64,000 nucleotides of DNA from Sitta carolinensis (lineage: Eukaryota > Chordata > Aves > Passeriformes > Sittidae): contig JAVUNC010000005.1 of assembly GCA_032173965.1 (NCBI GenBank), positions 47,602,501 through 47,666,500 on the forward strand, read 5' to 3'. How positions within the stretch are numbered: position 1 is the first letter of the stretch; every line of letters starts with the position of its first letter. Under the pieces are notes generated by a model. It ran no database searches, was not told the DNA's origin, and worked only from the letters and a program-made list of their open reading frames with translations. The translations under genes were made by a program, and so were the position numbers. This document shows, piece by piece, positions 61,581 to 64,000 of this stretch.

Positions 61581-64000
61581 CTTGAGGCCATATGGAGCAA
61601 GGCACACCTAGCATCTACTCCATTTACAGTCTTGTCGCCCTGTCTTCTGCACTCTGTGACACCAAGGTATTTCCACCCTCTGGGCTCTCTCACACAGTGG
61701 CAGGCATCTACTGGCACTCATGGGAACCCCCTCCACAGCCAGGTACCCTGGGGATAGGAAAAAATCTTGTCTTCCCAAGCAGTGAAGAGGGGAAAAAAAT
61801 CTGTCCTTGCTCTGGCCTACATTCCCTGAAGTTCGGGGGGACCAGGGGCAGGCAGTGGAGACAGTTAGTCCAGAGGAACTCCCTGAACTTGGCATTACAG
61901 CCCCAGACAACCGTCACTTCGGCTCACTGTCGCTGCAGAAATACCGTGTGTCACTTGGGATGGATGCTTCCACACTGCACAAAAGCAGTCAGGGAGTGAT
62001 GTGAGCGTAGGCAGGATGATTTAATTTGTGAGAGTGTCCTCAAGGCTTTGCCTGTGTGCCAGAGCTGGCCGGCGTTGCTGATCCCAGGCATTTCCCCATA
62101 GACAGGTCTCTTCACCTGCCTGTAAGTGGCTTTACTGGGCAGGAAGGGCTCTGTTTGGGAAATGAACTTGTTAGTACAGGATTGCTGACTCTGAGTAATT
62201 ACAGCAGTTGATGCCCCCTGGGAGAACAGAGACTCTGGGTTGGGCAAGAAGCCCCTGGAGAAGTTGGTTAGTCACTTAGAAGTGCTTTGAGGGGTTATTT
62301 ACATGAGGCACCCTCTCTGTGCCTGCTTTTCCTTAGATGAGGCGGCTTCTTTATCCAGGAGGCTTTGGACACTGAACAGAGCTGGCCAAACAAGGTGTGG
62401 GGGCACAGACACCAGGCACTAATGGGCCACCGAGTGCCATATTCCCAGTAGGGTCAGCTGGAGGCACTGTGTGGAGGGGATGGGAAGGTCACTCCCTGCC
62501 CAAGCCTGAGTTCTCTCTGGGGCTGCAGCTGCTGTTGAAGGGTGGCCACCGCTCTTCTCCCCTGCCTGTGGCACTGCAGCCAGACTCATGGCATCTGTCC
62601 CATAAGGGCAACCATGGGCACCGCCACAGGTGCCAAGGCCAAAATTCCTCACCACAATTCCTCTCCTGGACCTTAACACACTGGCAGAGGTGAACCTTCA
62701 TCTGACTGAGGCTCTGCATGATCCAGGATGGGATGGACGCCCATCTCAGCCTTGGGGATGAGGATGATGGAAGAGGTGGTCCACGTGCCCAGTGACTGTC
62801 TCCTGGGGCTCCAGACACCTGTGGAAGAAACTGTGGAGGCTCAAGAGCTGGTGCCCCAGTTACCCACAACAGCCATGCTGTCCTTTGCAGAAGGAGTATT
62901 GCCACGGCATGAATCAGACATCTCCTCATCCTCATGCTCCACATCCAACCCTGTGAAGTAACTTTGAACAACCTTTGTGTATCTGGTGGGGAAGAGAGCC
63001 GAAGGCAGGTTGGGGGATGCTCTGACACTAGAAAGACTGCCTCTGGGAGACAGAGCAACCTGTTTCAGGGGAGATGGGGTGATACAGAAATGGAGCAGAA
63101 CTGTCAGGAGCCACCTCCACTTCCCTCCTAGTGACAGCAGCAGCCCAGCCCTGTGGATGCACTGCCCACCCCAGATGATCTGGGAATTTGAAAAACAAAC
63201 ACCCATACAAATCCTATTGAAAAAGCCCCTCTTTATGCTCAGGTAAGGACTTCTGCTCTCATTTCTGCTGGAGCTTAAGCCAGGCATCTCTCTATATGGG
63301 ATGCCACTGGCATTTGCAGTGCGCAGAGTGGCAATTGGATCCACACTGTATTCCTCAACCAGTGAGTGCCCTTTGGATCTCCTCTGTGTTACGGCACGTG
63401 GGGTGTCTTCCCTGCATCGTGTCTGCCCGACTGCCAGCTGTGGAGGGGCAGAACTCCCCTTCTGCCCAATCTGCCAGGGGGGGATTTGTAATCTGCTCTG
63501 TGCACTTCTCCATCCTTGTATACGGGGCAAAGAGTTGTCTATCTTGTCTGCATGGAGAGCCAAGGGAATAGAGATGAAAAATATGGCAGTAAAAATTAAA
63601 GAATAAAGTGAACCCATTGTCAGTGTGTGCTCAGAGGTCTGAATGGCATCCCCATTTTCCTGGCTCTAGGGGTCTCCAGCATGATGGTCCTTGGGATACA
63701 GCAAGGCTTTGAGTGGAGAGGCTCCCTGGTAGTGGCTTTATCCACACATTCCCTAGCCACCTGCATGGCAGGGTACCAGCCAAGGCTGGCCACCTACATC
63801 TCCCCACAGCTATGCCAGGAGCTGGCCATTAGAACGAGGAAAGTAATTTTCTGGGGTGGGGATGTGGCCTGTCTTTGATTTTCCACAGCAGTTTCTCACT
63901 TCCCCCTGTGAGGCAGGAGCTGTGCTTCCTCCTCAGCCTAGCACCCACCCCACTGCCCGCACAACTGCCTGGAAAGGCTGGTGAAGCTGTCTGCAGGGGC
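61581..64000. other. Right flank; no gene recognised
   Basis: In human the next gene in this direction is SHISA8. I looked on the plus strand for its cysteine-rich domain and transmembrane region and did not find them, so it is probably beyond the window. A 258-codon minus-strand open frame (62841-63617) is present and is treated as a finding. A plus-strand AATAAA lies at about 63602. Confidence 0.35.

Noticed and set aside
61600..64000. SHISA8 on the plus strand
   Set aside because: Expected from synteny, but its cysteine-rich and transmembrane features are not present in the readable frames.

Overview
The window is nuclear DNA from a vertebrate, almost certainly a bird. The genes are split into short exons with GT-AG introns. 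CR1 LINE fragments are present, as is typical of birds and reptiles, and no mammalian SINEs were seen. The promoters are small CpG islands. The gene order is the block found around SEPTIN3 on human 22q13.2, here inverted: WBP2NL(-), SEPTIN3(-), SMIM45(-), CENPM(+), TNFRSF13C(+). In human, NAGA and SHISA8 flank this block. Neither was recognised here, so they probably lie just outside the left and right edges.

Layout. 1-2059: downstream or 3' UTR sequence of WBP2NL. 2060-9609 (-): WBP2NL, 8 coding exons, 289 codons, with a CR1 in intron 1. 9380-9860: its CpG-island promoter. 9861-12900: probable SEPTIN3 3' UTR and spacer. 12901-23742 (-): SEPTIN3, 10 coding exons, 350 codons. 23743-29480: SEPTIN3 upstream region, with a second CpG island at 25.3-25.75 kb, an A-rich low-complexity tract, and a 91-bp direct repeat whose copies lie 350 bp apart. 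29481-29689 (-): the single coding exon of SMIM45 (68 aa). A CpG island at 32.4-33.35 kb carries a good minus-strand splice donor and is the best candidate for its 5' exon and promoter. 33.7-39.7 kb: a poly-T tract and two CR1 copies in plus orientation. 39.64-40.56 kb: CENPM CpG island containing a 19-bp GC minisatellite. 40129-46209 (+): CENPM, 6 exons, 177 aa. 46.2-58.4 kb: no recognisable gene. 58458-61092 (+): TNFRSF13C (BAFF receptor), 3 exons, 206 aa. 61.1-64 kb: no recognisable gene.

All exon chains were built by hand from splice sites. Reading phase closes across every junction to a stop codon, so the coding models for WBP2NL, SEPTIN3, CENPM and TNFRSF13C are consistent internally. 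The genes do not form a pathway. They encode a WW-domain-binding adaptor, a neuronal septin, a small membrane protein, an inner-kinetochore subunit and a B-cell survival receptor, kept together by old synteny. I did not find a clearly new system. The observations most worth following are the GC minisatellite and CR1 abutting the CENPM promoter, an overlapping upstream ORF at the SEPTIN3 start, two tandem (NAGNAG) acceptors, the likely SMIM45 promoter island, and the 91-bp repeat pair.
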